From Taenia hydatigena (taxonomy: Eukaryota; Platyhelminthes; Cestoda; Cyclophyllidea; Taeniidae): a stretch of DNA of 64,000 nt. Each line of letters starts with the position of its first letter. Within the stretch, counting starts at the first letter, position 1. This document shows positions 46,768-58,569 of this stretch, one piece after another. The stretch covers positions 4,378,786 through 4,442,785 of the forward strand of contig JADWOT020000007.1 of assembly GCA_036345935.2 (NCBI GenBank), read 5' to 3'. The translations under genes and the position numbers were made by a program. Under the pieces are notes generated by a model, which searched no databases, was not told the DNA's origin, and was given only the letters and a program-made list of their open reading frames with translations.

Positions 46768-48700
46768 ATGGGCGCATCCAGAAGACGTCAATTTGGAAAT
46801 AAGGTAGAGGGCACGATGCATTTTATCGAACGAATTTTGGTGTGCACATCCACCAAAGTGGGCAGAGCAGACCGCGGTGCGATCAGATTTATCTGCCCTC
46901 TGGAAGAGCTCTCTCCTTGGCCTACATTCTCTCCGAATCTTCTCTATCTATTCAGCTATTTTGCTTTTGACTTTGGAGGCAAATAAGCGTCAAGTTTGAA
47001 CAGTCGGACGTTCTCGAGTAGTTAGCTTATTTGTTATGAATACCCTATTTATTATTTAAAGAATTCAGAGCGTCAAGCGACTGCGGCTTATCACAAGCAC
47101 ACTCACTTTATTCCTTTAAAAGTTAAAAGTTATAAGTCAGAGTAGAGTGCAACTAACATGTTAATAGACAGTCTAATTTCTTAGTTTGGAATTCAAATGC
47201 CTAAGGTTTTGTCAGGTTAATAGCATTTCTCAACTGACATCCTGCGACAGAAATGTGGTAAGTGCTGCAATTTCTGGAACTTTGCTCTGAGTTTTGGATT
47301 TGACTACACCAAAGCAGGAAATGTCAGAGAAAGAGGATCAAAGGGCTCCAAGCGGACTTAGTTTTGGCTCCCCCTTAGTGTTATCTTTGGTTAGAACCCC
47401 TACGGGACCGTAAGTAGACCCTGTGCTTTAACCTAAAATTGCTGGAAATGTTAAGGTGAAAGCTATGCACAAACAAAGTTTTTAATCTGTTGACTGCGAA
47501 TAGGTTACCTTATAGTCAGGTGGAGAGAGCCAGCTCAAATGCCGTTTGAGGATGCTTGGTCGTTCCACTCAGCGAAGCAGTAAATGTGACGCTGACTGGT
47601 GGCCATTACTGCAATACTTTGATTATGCGTCTGACACTTCGATGCGGATTTGTGGTAACTGGAGCGTCCGTCTGGGTGGCATGGCTAACGAAACATACTA
47701 GTAGCCTTCCTAAGTATCTCACACTTGAGAGTAGACATTAGCGTAATTCGCACGCCTCTTTAGAACCATGAAGGCGAGGCAAGCAATCCCCAATGGAACT
47801 TTGAATCACCTAATAGCGTTTGCAGAATGAAAATTCAGTAAATATTATGGGCGCGGTATTTAGAATTGACTACAGCAAGGCAAAAATCTCGTTCTCTCTC
47901 TGGTTAAATTGAACCAAAGAAGAGGGCATTACTTCGCCATTCATCTACACTCATTAAACAATGTAGACAGCAAATAGTTTCTACTATTAAACATTTAAGT
48001 AGAACGAAATCTGTATGCATTCTATTGTTCAAACGTCAGCATTTGTGCCAGTACCAATTAAAACTAAAGGCATCAACTATGGTGCATAAGTATGTATCGG
48101 AAAGGCGAAGGCACTCTTAAACTGATAATTGTTGAACATTTCGCTAAAGCTGTCCTGGTTAGCTTTCCCTAATTATTGGTTCAATACTTGACTTGTGTGC
48201 GTTTGAAAGGGGCTTTACTGGTAAACTTGACCAAAAATGCACTTTGCTTTCACAGATGCTCTATGTCTCCTACCAACATAACAACCAATCAGACAACAGA
48301 TGAATGGTCAAAGGAAAAGGAACAGCTTTGCTTTCTAGAGTTTGTAGGTGCAGCGTCGTCTGAGACCCTACGCTCTAGCCCAAATCTAAATGGTCTGTTT
48401 TGAAGGACGATTCAGCGATATTATACTTACGTCTTCATAAACTTCGCTCCACAGGCTCGCATTTGGATAACAACTGTGACTGATACCGTAGCAGCTTCCG
48501 AGGATTTTAAACTCGTTCACCAACAATTGCACATGGAGGCTATGAATTTCAGTAAACATTCGATTCATCCCCTCACTACACAACTAGGCGACCGCAAGGA
48601 CAATTCATCATTGGACCTTGTCAACCGATTAATCGTTGGTACCACAGAAGCTACTTTAAGCACCCGTTGCCTCTTTAACCCGGGTGCAATCTTCACATAG
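46768..48700 (+). CDS. Candidate four-exon gene, function unknown
   Basis: Proposed exons are 46768-46803 (ATG in the context CAAAGATGG; MGASRRRQFGNK; donor GTAGAG), 47318-47409 (acceptor AAAGCAG; EMSEKEDQRAPSG...; donor GTAAGT), 48256-48343 (acceptor TTTGCTTTCACAG; NQTTDEWSKEKEQLCFLEF; donor GTAGGT) and 48455-48700 (acceptor CTTCGCTCCACAG; ending in TAG). Phases agree at all three junctions (0, 2, 0). The product would have about 150 residues, hydrophilic, with no signal peptide or membrane segment and no motif that I recognise; the last exon reads TDTVAASEDFKLVHQQL and LDLVNRLIVGTTEAT. No AATAAA was seen just downstream. The last exon is the best supported piece. The donors of exons 1 and 3 are weak, and another exon order is possible. 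Confidence 0.35.
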
Positions 48701-49042
48701 CATAGTCAATATTTAATGATTTATTTAATCTGTTGTGTTTTTTTTGCAATAGACTTAAGATTTGAGGCAAAGGATTCCAGCTACGACAATTAATTGTCCT
48801 AAATAGAGCCAACAACATCCCCTTCGCTATGCCTCAAATGAACAGGCTATAAAATTTACACCGTGCCAACGGAGGGGGTGGTTAAAACGAACAAGGCTAA
48901 ATGGGACGTCGCACTACCGCTCACTTCCCGCACCAACACTCCTTTGATTGATTGCAGTTGAGTTGATTTGAAACATGTATTAAGTTTTGCATACATTTGT
49001 TACACATCCATGGGTTCCGCAATTGCAGGACGTGGTAAGTAA

Positions 49043-49270
49043 ATGACACCTTATGTAAGTTATCATACGAATGAGATGCTGTGGTCAGGACACTCAAATA
49101 ATGTTTCAGTCTGTGCTGTAAAAATCTTCCATAACCAATGGGGTCTGAGTAATTTAGTAGCCGAGAGAAGAAGTCACTTAAAGCGGGAGGGACAAGACAC
49201 TCAGATTATGCCACTCAACAGTTGCCATCACAGCCCACCAACCAGCCATACATCAATGTGCATATCTCAG
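49043..49270 (+). CDS. Exon-like open frame with strong donor, function unknown
   Basis: From ATG at 49043 the frame runs 76 codons to CAG/GTAAGG at 49270/49271, an excellent splice donor. The sequence includes SNNVSVCAVKIFHNQWGLSN. A candidate next exon after TCTGCAG near 49353 would add only three codons before a stop. No family recognised. It may be a gene start, or chance. Confidence 0.25.
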
Positions 49271-49659
49271 GTAAGGAAAGAACAAGGGATTAGAGTTATG
49301 AGAACTGCGACTGCATATCAATGGGCACCACAAGCATAGCATCGCGGTCTGCAGGAAAAGCTATGACCTCTAGCCCATTCAGATTGCACATCAAACAATC
49401 GTCGGGACATGTGCATTGAAGTTTCCATCACTCAGTTCGTCATTAGCGCCTCAACCTCCTTCTATTTCGTTCTTCTTGCCTTCAGCTTTCTTTTCATCCT
49501 CTACTTCTAGGCTTTGCCACCGCGACCCTGCTCTTCTTACCCCCGTCATTTATAACCGTTGCAAAGACGTCAAGTAACCAAGCCAGAGAGATTTCGCGAG
49601 TGACCACTCAAACAATCGCAAGAGCGGGATGCGACCTGGCTTCTCACTGACATTAGCTA

Positions 49660-50450
49660 GAGCTCTTTCTTCCCTCTCTCCTATTTGTTCCCTCTTTCTT
49701 GCCTCCATTAATCATGCCACTTTCTCTTTCATTTCTTTCTGCCTTTCCTTCTCCTTATCTACCTCTTCCTTTCTCTAACTTCAACTACTTATAGCCCACC
49801 AGTAGATGCCTCTCTCGGTAATAAATTGCATTCAACATTCGTGTATTGAATCAAAGACCAAATAAAACGCACAATGCGTTGGTGCAGATCTTTGAACAAT
49901 TATTTTCCTCCTCAAAGGGGGTTTTAATGTTTAAGCCTTTGAACATCTCCTTAAATGCTGCCCTCGACCAGCGTGTGAGACTTGAACAGAATAGACTGAG
50001 ACGGAATACTTAAAAGTTGTTACCTCTTGCCTTATTATTTGGACATGCCTTAACCAGACTTACCTCATAGGTAATAGTTCTTGCTGAGAACGAGAAGGGA
50101 AATCGATAAACAAGAGGAGTGCAGAGAAGACTGGCCTAATCTGCTGTCAGCATAAGGCGGAATCAAGGCTGCCGAGTGTTGCGATTAGCAAGTTACCACA
50201 GCAAAATACCGTAATCATGCCGAACCTTATAATCTTAACTGCAATCGATTCCAGCGACCCTTATATGGCAGCAAAGGGCACTCGTCTACTTTCGGTTTAT
50301 GAGTAGTTATGCGGAAAAATAGGAGATTTTGTTTACAGTAAAAAATTTTACACAGCAAGAATATGCTCCCATAAGTCTTTATCAGGAGACAGCATGAAAA
50401 TTCGGAATGCCATGCATTCTGAAGCACAGATTGGCGCGTCTAAGGACACT
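49660..50450 (-). pseudogene. SH2-tyrosine kinase remnant C (internally deleted)
   Basis: On the minus strand 50450-50100 aligns with remnant B at 31400-31160, and the N-lobe exon starts at 50063 in the position equivalent to 31087 of B. It reads LTRWSRAAFKEMF, corresponding to LTRWLRVAVKLAF; the Lys codon is kept at 49950-49952 while VAVK has become AAFK. After a frameshift LHQRIVRF corresponds to LHQRILRV of B. The catalytic-loop and later exons are absent: the sequence passes directly to 49830-49660, which matches the flank of remnant A at about 20.53-20.65 kb (ACTTATAGCCCACCAGTAGA against ACTTATAGCCCACTAGTATA). This is best explained by an internal deletion of a copy like A or B. Confidence 0.6.
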
Positions 50451-51635
50451 CGCTAAACCTTATTTAACCGTCAGTGTGATCAGTTATTCTGAGGCATCGC
50501 TGATATCGGCGCCTCAAAATACGGAAGAACAGAGCCACGTGTTGCGGCACATTTGAGTTTTAGCGGAAGCTAACAGATTTAAAAAAGAAATGAAACGCTT
50601 CCTTTCCTTTGCCTCTTTAAATGTGCAAGAAATCACGTGCGCTTTTCACTGTGACTATCTGGTTGTATCCCTAGTCCATATTGTCAAGTCGCATCTTATG
50701 CCTTCGCGTTGCTCTCAGAACAATGGTGCCTTGAAAAGACGTTTGCTATTGCAAGGGGACTTAGATCATTTGTGTAAATATGAACGTAAAATGCGGCCAT
50801 AACTATGAGCCAATGGATACCGAATACCGAGACCAGTTGAAATAGGAAGTGTTGGCTGCAAGACAAACAGAACCCGCCAACATTCATCAGTTATCTGTGC
50901 TTTGTTGTAACCGCACTCCCATAACTACGCACCATCGTTATGTTTCAAGTGGGTGATGCTGTCTAACAGGACTCATTATTTAACGCACTTTGTGCATGCT
51001 ACTTAAGCAATGTATATTTTGCTATATTCCGATTCATAATTTTAAAATCCATGTAGAGTCCAATCAAATCCAAGGCATCAAGGAATTCGCATATTTTTAA
51101 TGTTGATTCAACTGAAAATTTGACTATTTGACGTTGAGCTATTATCCGCTTAAACCAAGTTGAAGGTTAGGGACTGGAGTACACGATAACCTGATTAATG
51201 GAATTTAAAAAAATAGGGTGAAACGAATAGGAAAAGGATAGCAAATCAAGCGAGTGATGAAGGAACCCTCTATTGGCGTGAGATGCCAACACATGTGTTC
51301 TGTGTGACAACGATGTTGAGGCTTGTGCAAATTGAGCCCAGTGGGATTGATTGGACTCACCACATCTCACTGTCAACACACCGCTTCCTTTTGCTCCGTG
51401 TGGATGAAGATGCTGCAGTCACAACGTCCACTTGTTTGCCTTTTTTAAGGCAAGGTTTGCGATGGCTAAAATTAGGAGTTGTCCAATTTCTACACACATT
51501 AAAATCTACCCGATTGGACAGCAAATCATTCCGTGTGTAGTCTTTGCCTTAAATATTAATATTATCATTCTCCGCGCCACTAGTTTTGTATGAATGCATG
51601 AAAATTTCATTTTCACTTTTAATTTTTTTAAGAGA
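50451..51635. other. Intergenic, no gene supported
   Basis: A 70-codon ATG frame at 50590-50802 (+) overlaps a similar antisense frame; neither is supported further. Confidence 0.4.
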
Positions 51636-51639
51636 TTTG

Positions 51640-51720
51640 CAATCACAGTTACGTATAGGGCTAGTGTCTCATTTGCACCACCATCCTGTTCCCTTCCGTC
51701 GAGCATAATCTTGAAGACGC
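51640..51720 (-). repeat. Inverted short repeat, copy 1
   Basis: Its minus-strand sequence aligns with 52480-52560 (+). Both contain an ATG frame beginning MLDGRE followed by D, GG/SG and acidic/polar residues. Too short to assign. Confidence 0.45.
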
Positions 51721-52479
51721 AGAAGTAGCCGAATCACGAAGCAAAGTGTAAAAAGCTTAGGTCGACACTTTTCTAGCTAGGTGTGGTCGAAATAAAACCT
51801 ACCAGGGCAGCCTTTAGGTTTGCGAGAGGTTTAAGAGTAGCATTAAAAGATTTCTTGGCAACGAGAGTAAGGAAAAGGAAGACCGATTAGTCATGGGTTT
51901 ATTAGACAAAAGACAAGATTCGAGGTGCAATGGGCTTTGTGCTTCGTTGAGCGGACCCTTACAAAGCTCGTGTATCTTCTTGATCTCAAGCTTTTGCTTA
52001 CTAGCTCGTGTCTTCAACCAATCTACCGCTACTCATGTGGATAATTCCCTGAGTGTGCAAATGTCAAGCTTGCTTATATAGATGCGTTAAGCTTTTAATT
52101 CTCTCCTTATTTGGTGAGTAAAGGCCTTAATTCTACCACAGTGGTATTTTTATTAAGGAGCAACATAAGATGACAATCATTTGCATCGTTATCAAAGACT
52201 TAGTAAGGGCTTAATCTAAATAAAGGCAAGCTAAAATACAATAGGGTTAGAAGTGAAAGTGATTTGAGGACTTAATGATAATATTTTTGCCTTTCAAATA
52301 TGATGATTGGAGGAGTCAGTCATGTGAAGTAGACTAAACAAAAGCGTCCTGCGACTTCTCTCCAGCTACCTTCAGTCTCTACTCCTACTGCCATTTTCGA
52401 GGTCCTTGCCCTTCACTTTGTTTCCAACACACTTGGCATGTGGTTTCGGTGGTACTACAGGTGGTTGCATGCTGGGATA
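51721..52479. other. Intergenic
   Basis: Nothing recognised between the two inverted short repeats. Confidence 0.4.
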
Positions 52480-52714
52480 GAAGGAGGATGTGCTGGATGG
52501 CAGAGAGGCGGACAGTGGTCGAGAGAAGGGACTGAGGCATTCTCATTGCGAACTAGTCAACTCATCGGCCGACATGCGCAGGCACCTTCACAGATGCACT
52601 TGTACTAGTGTGAGTAATGCAGTGTTATTGAAGCCAACATCGGCATTTTTTGTAGTGGGTGTCTGTATGAAGGGATTTGACGGGCGTTTGAATGCTAGGC
52701 AAGGTCAACGCTAA
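52480..52714 (+). other. Open frame beginning in the inverted short repeat
   Basis: A 74-codon frame from ATG at 52490 starts MLDGREADSGREK, echoing MLDGREQDGG on the minus strand at 51706. The similarity fades after about 25 codons. It could be a fragment of an unrecognised gene duplicated in inverted orientation. Confidence 0.25.
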
Positions 52715-52964
52715 GTCAGAATTTTAGATTAAGTTGCAAACTGTTATTACACGTTGTGTAGCAGTTGGGCAACGCAGCAGTAGAAAATCGGCAAATTATA
52801 GTGTCAGCAGGCGTAGCTACATTAGACCTGCTTCCATCCGTCTGCATGCACTCCTGTTTGTCATGCTTAAGTTTACTAAACCAAAGACGACGAGGTCGAA
52901 TATTCACCCAAATTGTTAACAGTGGTTCCCATGTCTTCAGCATCAACACCGCGATGAAGCATAT

Positions 52965-53075
52965 CGCATCTTTACGACCGTATCAGTTGGCGTATCAGAG
53001 GATAGCTTGAATGACCATTAACAGGAAAAGTGTCTGAAATGCTTCAATTTTCTCAAAATGCTTAGTATTTCCTTG
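52965..53075 (+). repeat. Interspersed repeat family 3, copy 2
   Basis: Pairs with 2935-3075 (see that entry). Confidence 0.6.
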
Positions 53076-54295
53076 GACATAGGCTCAAATCCACCGATGT
53101 GGCTTTTGAGTCCTACTTCTGGGTGTTTAGGGAAATGTGTGGCAATGGGAGGAGGCGGACCTGCCCACACTGCATTGGTGGAGTTGCCTCAAATTAGAGC
53201 TATCAGGTCTTCCTCTGTGAGATGCTAACGCTTCTAATGAGTCAGCGATTGGTATAGTGTGTTGCTCATATTTTTGATGAGATATAGGGTGGTGAGAGCA
53301 AAGATACCACACTCAAGGTCTGGTCACATTTAATGGTTCTTACTTCCATGTGTGTTTCTGTTCAAAGGTGACGCGGTTACGGAAACAGTATGACGCAAAT
53401 GTAGACAATGGGCGTGAGGTGCAGCGTTATCACAAGTCACGCAATTGCATTAGAGTTAGACACTGCCTAAAAATAGACCATATATTCGCTGCCAATATCA
53501 CTGATTTTACTTTGATGCGTGGAATGCAGGACATTGCAATAACAATTGCCTCGTTCAGTCAGGCTTACTTATCTGATGTCATTGCACAATTTTTCTGTCA
53601 TAAGGGCGACTAATTTGCTAGGGATATTAGAGAGGAATGTGACAGGGCAGAGGGAGTGGATCACAAAGGGAACGAAGAACCAAAACACTGGAGAAGAGAA
53701 GGAGTAAGCGATGATGGCCTTCATAGAAGGCTAATAAAATACTGACCACTACCGTCTTGAGTGCAAATTGTGCGCGACTCGAGTAGTACAGCAATACCTT
53801 TCACCCATTTAGCAGTCTAATGCGCCTGACGTCGATTCTCACCGCAAATTTTGATGACTAGCCTCCAAACCGTCTGCGCCTATACTCAAAAGGTATTATG
53901 ATGCCTATGCAAAAACCTAGTTAGAATGCGTTGTTTTAGCTGCGGTTACTACTCGTTCCTTATTCAGTGGCGGCAGTTTGTCAGAATTCGCTCATTGAAG
54001 CTTATTTGTTGCCGCTATCGAGTAAACAGCGATTCAAACGGGCCAAACTACTAACCTAGAATTTTACCTGGAGCATCATACTGTATGTCTTAAGTGGGAA
54101 GGAAGATAATGCTCCACCGCTGGGGTAAAATATTAGTAGAAAAACCAGATTTTCTACCCTATCTAAGGGCCCTAGGCCCAGATATTTTGCTGTGGTATTT
54201 CGATTAACCGGTTGAACTCAATATCGCCTTGACCTCTCATTTATCACAGGTTGTGCTCTCCTTGCTCTTTCCTTCTATAGTTATTCTTTTCTTCT
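53076..54295. other. Intergenic, no gene supported
   Basis: An ATG frame of 87 codons at 53350-53613 (+) has somewhat protein-like content (DFTLMRGMQDIAITIA), but no homologue or firm splice context. Confidence 0.35.
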
Positions 54296-55261
54296 TTGAA
54301 GCACCATTTCCTTTACTGCTCGGTTTGTGTCCACTTTGCACTAGTGACAAGCAAACATGACTGGCTCCTTGGACTAACTACTAGGCCCAAAATTAACACA
54401 GAAAGGCCAGCTGTCGCGGTGGTCAAATCGGTGAAGACTGTCAGGCAGGTGAAAGTGAAGGGAATGTCGGCCATCAGCGAACCACCTTATACTCTTTTAC
54501 TTGCAATGGAGGTCCCTCGTACTTGTAGCAACACCTGACCTTAATAGCCCTAAAGTGACATAATGAGGCTGCCGAAACAAAGCGTCTGAATGGAAGCCAT
54601 CATCTGCACGTCTCGAGCGGCTTAATAGAACCCAGGACAAACTGCTTGGTGACACTGAAGTAAATGCCCACCTCATTCTACCGATGTTGACCGGCTTAGT
54701 AATCTGGTGGAGGAATCAGCGTCGTCTTGAATCAGGACGCACGTTCGATCATTGCCTTTGCAGATCCCGCTGGATCGACGCAGAGACTTGGTAGTTGCCT
54801 ACAGAATGGTTGCAGGAATAGTCGACGAAGCTTTGAACCGATCACAGACTACGTGTATCCTTGCTCGAAAATGAGCATGAAGTATCAACGAAGCGAATTT
54901 GGCCTAAGAATAGCATTCAAATGTCTAATGGAGAAAGTACACAAACTTAGATGTGTCGGTAGGGGAGCTCATCGCACTCCATCTACCAAATGAAAGAGTG
55001 TAGCAACTTGTTGTGTTTTAGGCATCCAACAGATTTTCAGACCATGCTGGAGGCCTCATGTCTTCCAGCATTACCTGGTTGATGTGGCAAGCTGAAGGCA
55101 TCCATGTCGGTGGTGTGTGGCAAGTCTGTGCCATCCGATCGCAGGGACAACATGCGGCGGGGCAAGTGTGGCACTACGTGGGATCCCTCGCAAAGACAAC
55201 TAAGGAAGGCGAATTATCTGCAAATAAAGGATTTGCCGTGCTACCTATAGGACTTCGATAA
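54296..55261 (+). other. Coding-like fragments in several frames, possible decayed gene
   Basis: Consecutive protein-like pieces occur on the plus strand: 54296-54538 (PAVAVVKSVKTVRQVKVKG), about 54670-54730 (DVDRLSNLVEESASS), 54765-54870 after a TTTGCAG acceptor (IPLDRRRDLVVAYRMVAGIV), and 55058-55261 (EGIHVGGVWQVCAIRSQGQ). They lie in different frames with stops between. No family recognised. Confidence 0.25.
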
Positions 55262-56745
55262 TTAAAGTTAACACTTCTCTGTCAGCAGCACCACTTCCTC
55301 TGTTTATTAAGCATGCAATATGTCCTACTAGTATGCCTTCTTTTGCCTTCAGAGAAGTCTCGGAACGATGCAGCGCACTTTGTCCATTGCTCTTCATCAC
55401 TTTACTGGGCTTGTGAATTGATCACCAACTCGGTCAGCAGGTTCCATTATTGCGGCATTATGTGCGATATGCTTCCCAATTAAGTGTTTTCGGTATAACC
55501 CTTCATTTGATTCGCACTTGCACCTTTTCAGCAATCAAGTTTAGTTACTTTATTCGTTCGTTTTATTTTTCAAATATACACTTTATGCCTTCAATTCCTT
55601 TTTAATTTCCATGTAACCTTAAATTTACGCTTTAAAATATATATTTTTCACCTCACTAGCAGTTTCCTAGCATATAACCACTAGCTCAATTCCTTAATTT
55701 TTTCAACGCCGTATATTTGTTGTACTTTACCAGTTTGTCCCTATTCGCCGCAAGCTATATTTACCATTTCACTTTTTCCTTTTTCACTATCCCTCTTTAA
55801 GGTCATTGGGCATTCGGCGGCGTTGCAAATGCTGTACCGGTCACTGGCCTGCATGCCAGGTCTCGAGCTGGTTGGGCGAAGAGAGTTACTGCTGTTGATT
55901 TCGACTTACTTTACGTTCACGATTGTTTGTAACTTCGCCTGACCATAAGAATATGTGTGGGCCGATGTTTCATAGTGTTTGCGTTTAACACAATTTGTAC
56001 CAGTTGACTGATGTGTGTTGCCTTTACTTATTACATACCTTTAGTGTTAAGGAATCTCCAATTGCGTAGTTGGTGCTGGAAGTAATGCTAACACCTTCCT
56101 ATTGAGTTAGTTATTCCAATTTCTTTTTCCTTCGGTGTCTGGCGTTCATTTGATAGTGCATTTTGGTGGATTTTACATATTTCGCTGAGTTGCAGCGAGT
56201 GGGACGCATCGGGTGAAGAGTGTTTAATGTCGCATCTTTCCTTAAACAAGCTTTCGTTTTTGTAGCATTCTTCAGAGCTAGTGCGGTTATCCTCTTGCTA
56301 TCCTGTTTTCTATTTGCCAATTTATGTCCTTTCGTAGATTAGTGGCCTTACTTTAGCGTATTGTTTTTGTCGTATGGTGGTTCCATCGTTTGCTGTGTGA
56401 CAGGCGTCGTTGTGGCTGACGAGATCCGCTTTGTAAGGAGATAGAGAATCACTAAAAAATCTATTGCGTTTTGAGCATTTTAACGCGTTTTGAGGTATTT
56501 CTCTTAATTTGTAATAAGACGTAAGACAAGGACTTATCAACTCAGGTCTTCTTTAAGCATACTGTTTTTCTGTAACCCTTCAAATGTTTAGTAACACTGC
56601 TTCCTTAGTCGTTATAATCTATTTGCGGGTTTGATTGCTACGCAGGAGGGTCTTTGGTTTTGTTTTAACATATCGCTCCACCGGCAGCACACAGAGGGTT
56701 TGTGCCTCTAAAGGAATCAGCACTGAGCCCACTCCCTTTTTTTCC
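55262..56745. other. Intergenic, AT-rich in part
   Basis: T-rich at 55.5-55.8 kb. No gene or repeat recognised. Confidence 0.45.
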
Positions 56746-56754
56746 TCCCCAGCC

Positions 56755-57060
56755 TTTTGATGACGTTTCGTCGCAGAGGGAACAGGACATAAAAACTCGT
56801 AGTTCTACGTCATTCCCAGCGTACTGCCATTGTTTCTTTGCACGTTCACGACACTACTGCTAATATGCTTCCATCTTTTTCGTAGCAAGACGACGCTGCC
56901 CATGTGGTCCTATCGTTTAAATACATTTCGTTGTTATCAACTTGTAGCCTTCAATGGAGTGGATATGTCTCCTATTACCCGCGGGATTCGGTCATTCGCA
57001 TTTGCACAAGCAAATGACAATCGGGCGGAGATGGCTTTAAGGTACATGGCTAAGAATTAG
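56755..57060 (+). other. Two exon-like blocks with good acceptors
   Basis: After a pyrimidine-rich acceptor (TTTTTTTCCTCCCCAG, ending at 56754) a frame reads PFDDVSSQREQDIKTRSS. After a second acceptor (CATCTTTTTCGTAG, ending near 56886) a frame runs to TAG at 57058-57060 with SPITRGIRSFAFAQAND. The two do not form a clear single frame, and no homologue was recognised. Confidence 0.25.
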
Positions 57061-58565
57061 TTGTGCTCAGACTAATGCCTCTCTCTCTAGTGTTTGTCGG
57101 TTGGTTGTGAATTACTGTGCTCTGCTGACTGACTGTCATTCGTAAATGATGTTTGGGTAAGTAGGATGGTAAGTGGGTGCCTTCATCTGCCGCTGATGAA
57201 AACGGTCAAAGCAGTGTAATTGTTTACGAAACAGACTGCACTATTGCTATTTTTTTTTGTTTATTTCGTTGAGAAGGAAGTGACTGGCCAACGTTTACCT
57301 GCTGCTTGCTCCATCGTTGTTGTCCTAGGTAGTCGGTGAGGAGGCGGTTGTGTATGGTGTTTTCAGTAGTAGAAAGAAGTGATTCTCTAGCACATGTAGT
57401 TCCTGTACGCGGTAAAGCGTCTTACTGTGCTCCGCCGATTGTCACTGCGGGCTGTTTGCGTGCCCTCGCCAAACCTCTCCGGTGACCGGGGCAACCCATT
57501 TATTCAGTATTCCAATGGACGGTACCAATTGTTGTTGTTGGTGTGATTAAAATAAAGAATTTGACTCTCATTTGCCTACCATTTGTCGTGCTGCTAGCGA
57601 AAACCCTTTTTCTCCCTCTCCCTCTATGCACTTCGTGTCAATCTACTTGTCTGCACAACCACTTATACACCGACCGATCGGCCTGCCTGCGGGTTCCTTG
57701 ATCCATCTGCTAAACTCAGTACTACCTCCTTCTTCATCCATCCATCCATCTTCGTACTCTATTTTACCTTAGTGAGTGCATCAGGTGCCCTCAGAACATA
57801 TACGCCACCGACCAGTCTACTGTCCTCACGGGCTACCCGAAAGTGCTGCAATCTTGCGCGTCAGAAACGTTTAGATATTGGATTTCCTAAAATGGACACA
57901 CCAAACTGCCTTCGCGGTGGGTGTGTCTTGTGTTCAGCGCTGTTGCTGCCATAGACTTTGCCTGTTAATGCTTAAAAATGCTTTAATTCTAATTTCTATC
58001 CTTCTCTTCCTTTCCTTAAATTTTCCAGCTACCGTTTGACTTTGAGTGCTGTCATCACTGAGTCGGTGGGTGGAAGAGTCTTGCCGAGATAGCAAATACC
58101 GGTCCAATGTAACCACAGGCCTAAGTGCTCAGTGCACTTTAGCCATCGTCTACCACTGCCCTTCCCTTCCTGCACTGTGAGTTGGTATAACTCCGTCTCC
58201 TCCTCCTCCTTCCTCTCCCCCAAACAGGCTCACCACCTGCACTCCAGTCGCATAATGATGTCTCGACGGCCATTGTGTACTTTCTCTCTGTCAAGTAGCC
58301 TCACCCAGTAGTAGTGGTTGCATTAGCTAGTTAATTGACAGCCTCAATCCTCTCTCAAAAGCCGCAACTTTAACTGTCTTCCATCGCCCATATTGCCTTC
58401 CTCACAAACAATGGTTTTGCTAACAATGATCTGTTGACAAGAAGTACACGCCATACAAAACAACAAAAGTAGCTCTGATCAGGAAAATAGAAGCCACCTG
58501 ATTGCATTTGAACGTATACTTTACATCAGGTGGGAGTCGAATTCGTGAAAATAACGCACACTGGC
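57061..58565. other. Intergenic, no gene supported
   Basis: Short simple repeats occur, for example CATC units at 57735-57750 and TCC units near 58198-58210. ORFs at 57572-57771 and 57772-57954 are low-complexity or start at GTG. Confidence 0.4.
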
Positions 58566-58569
58566 ATGA

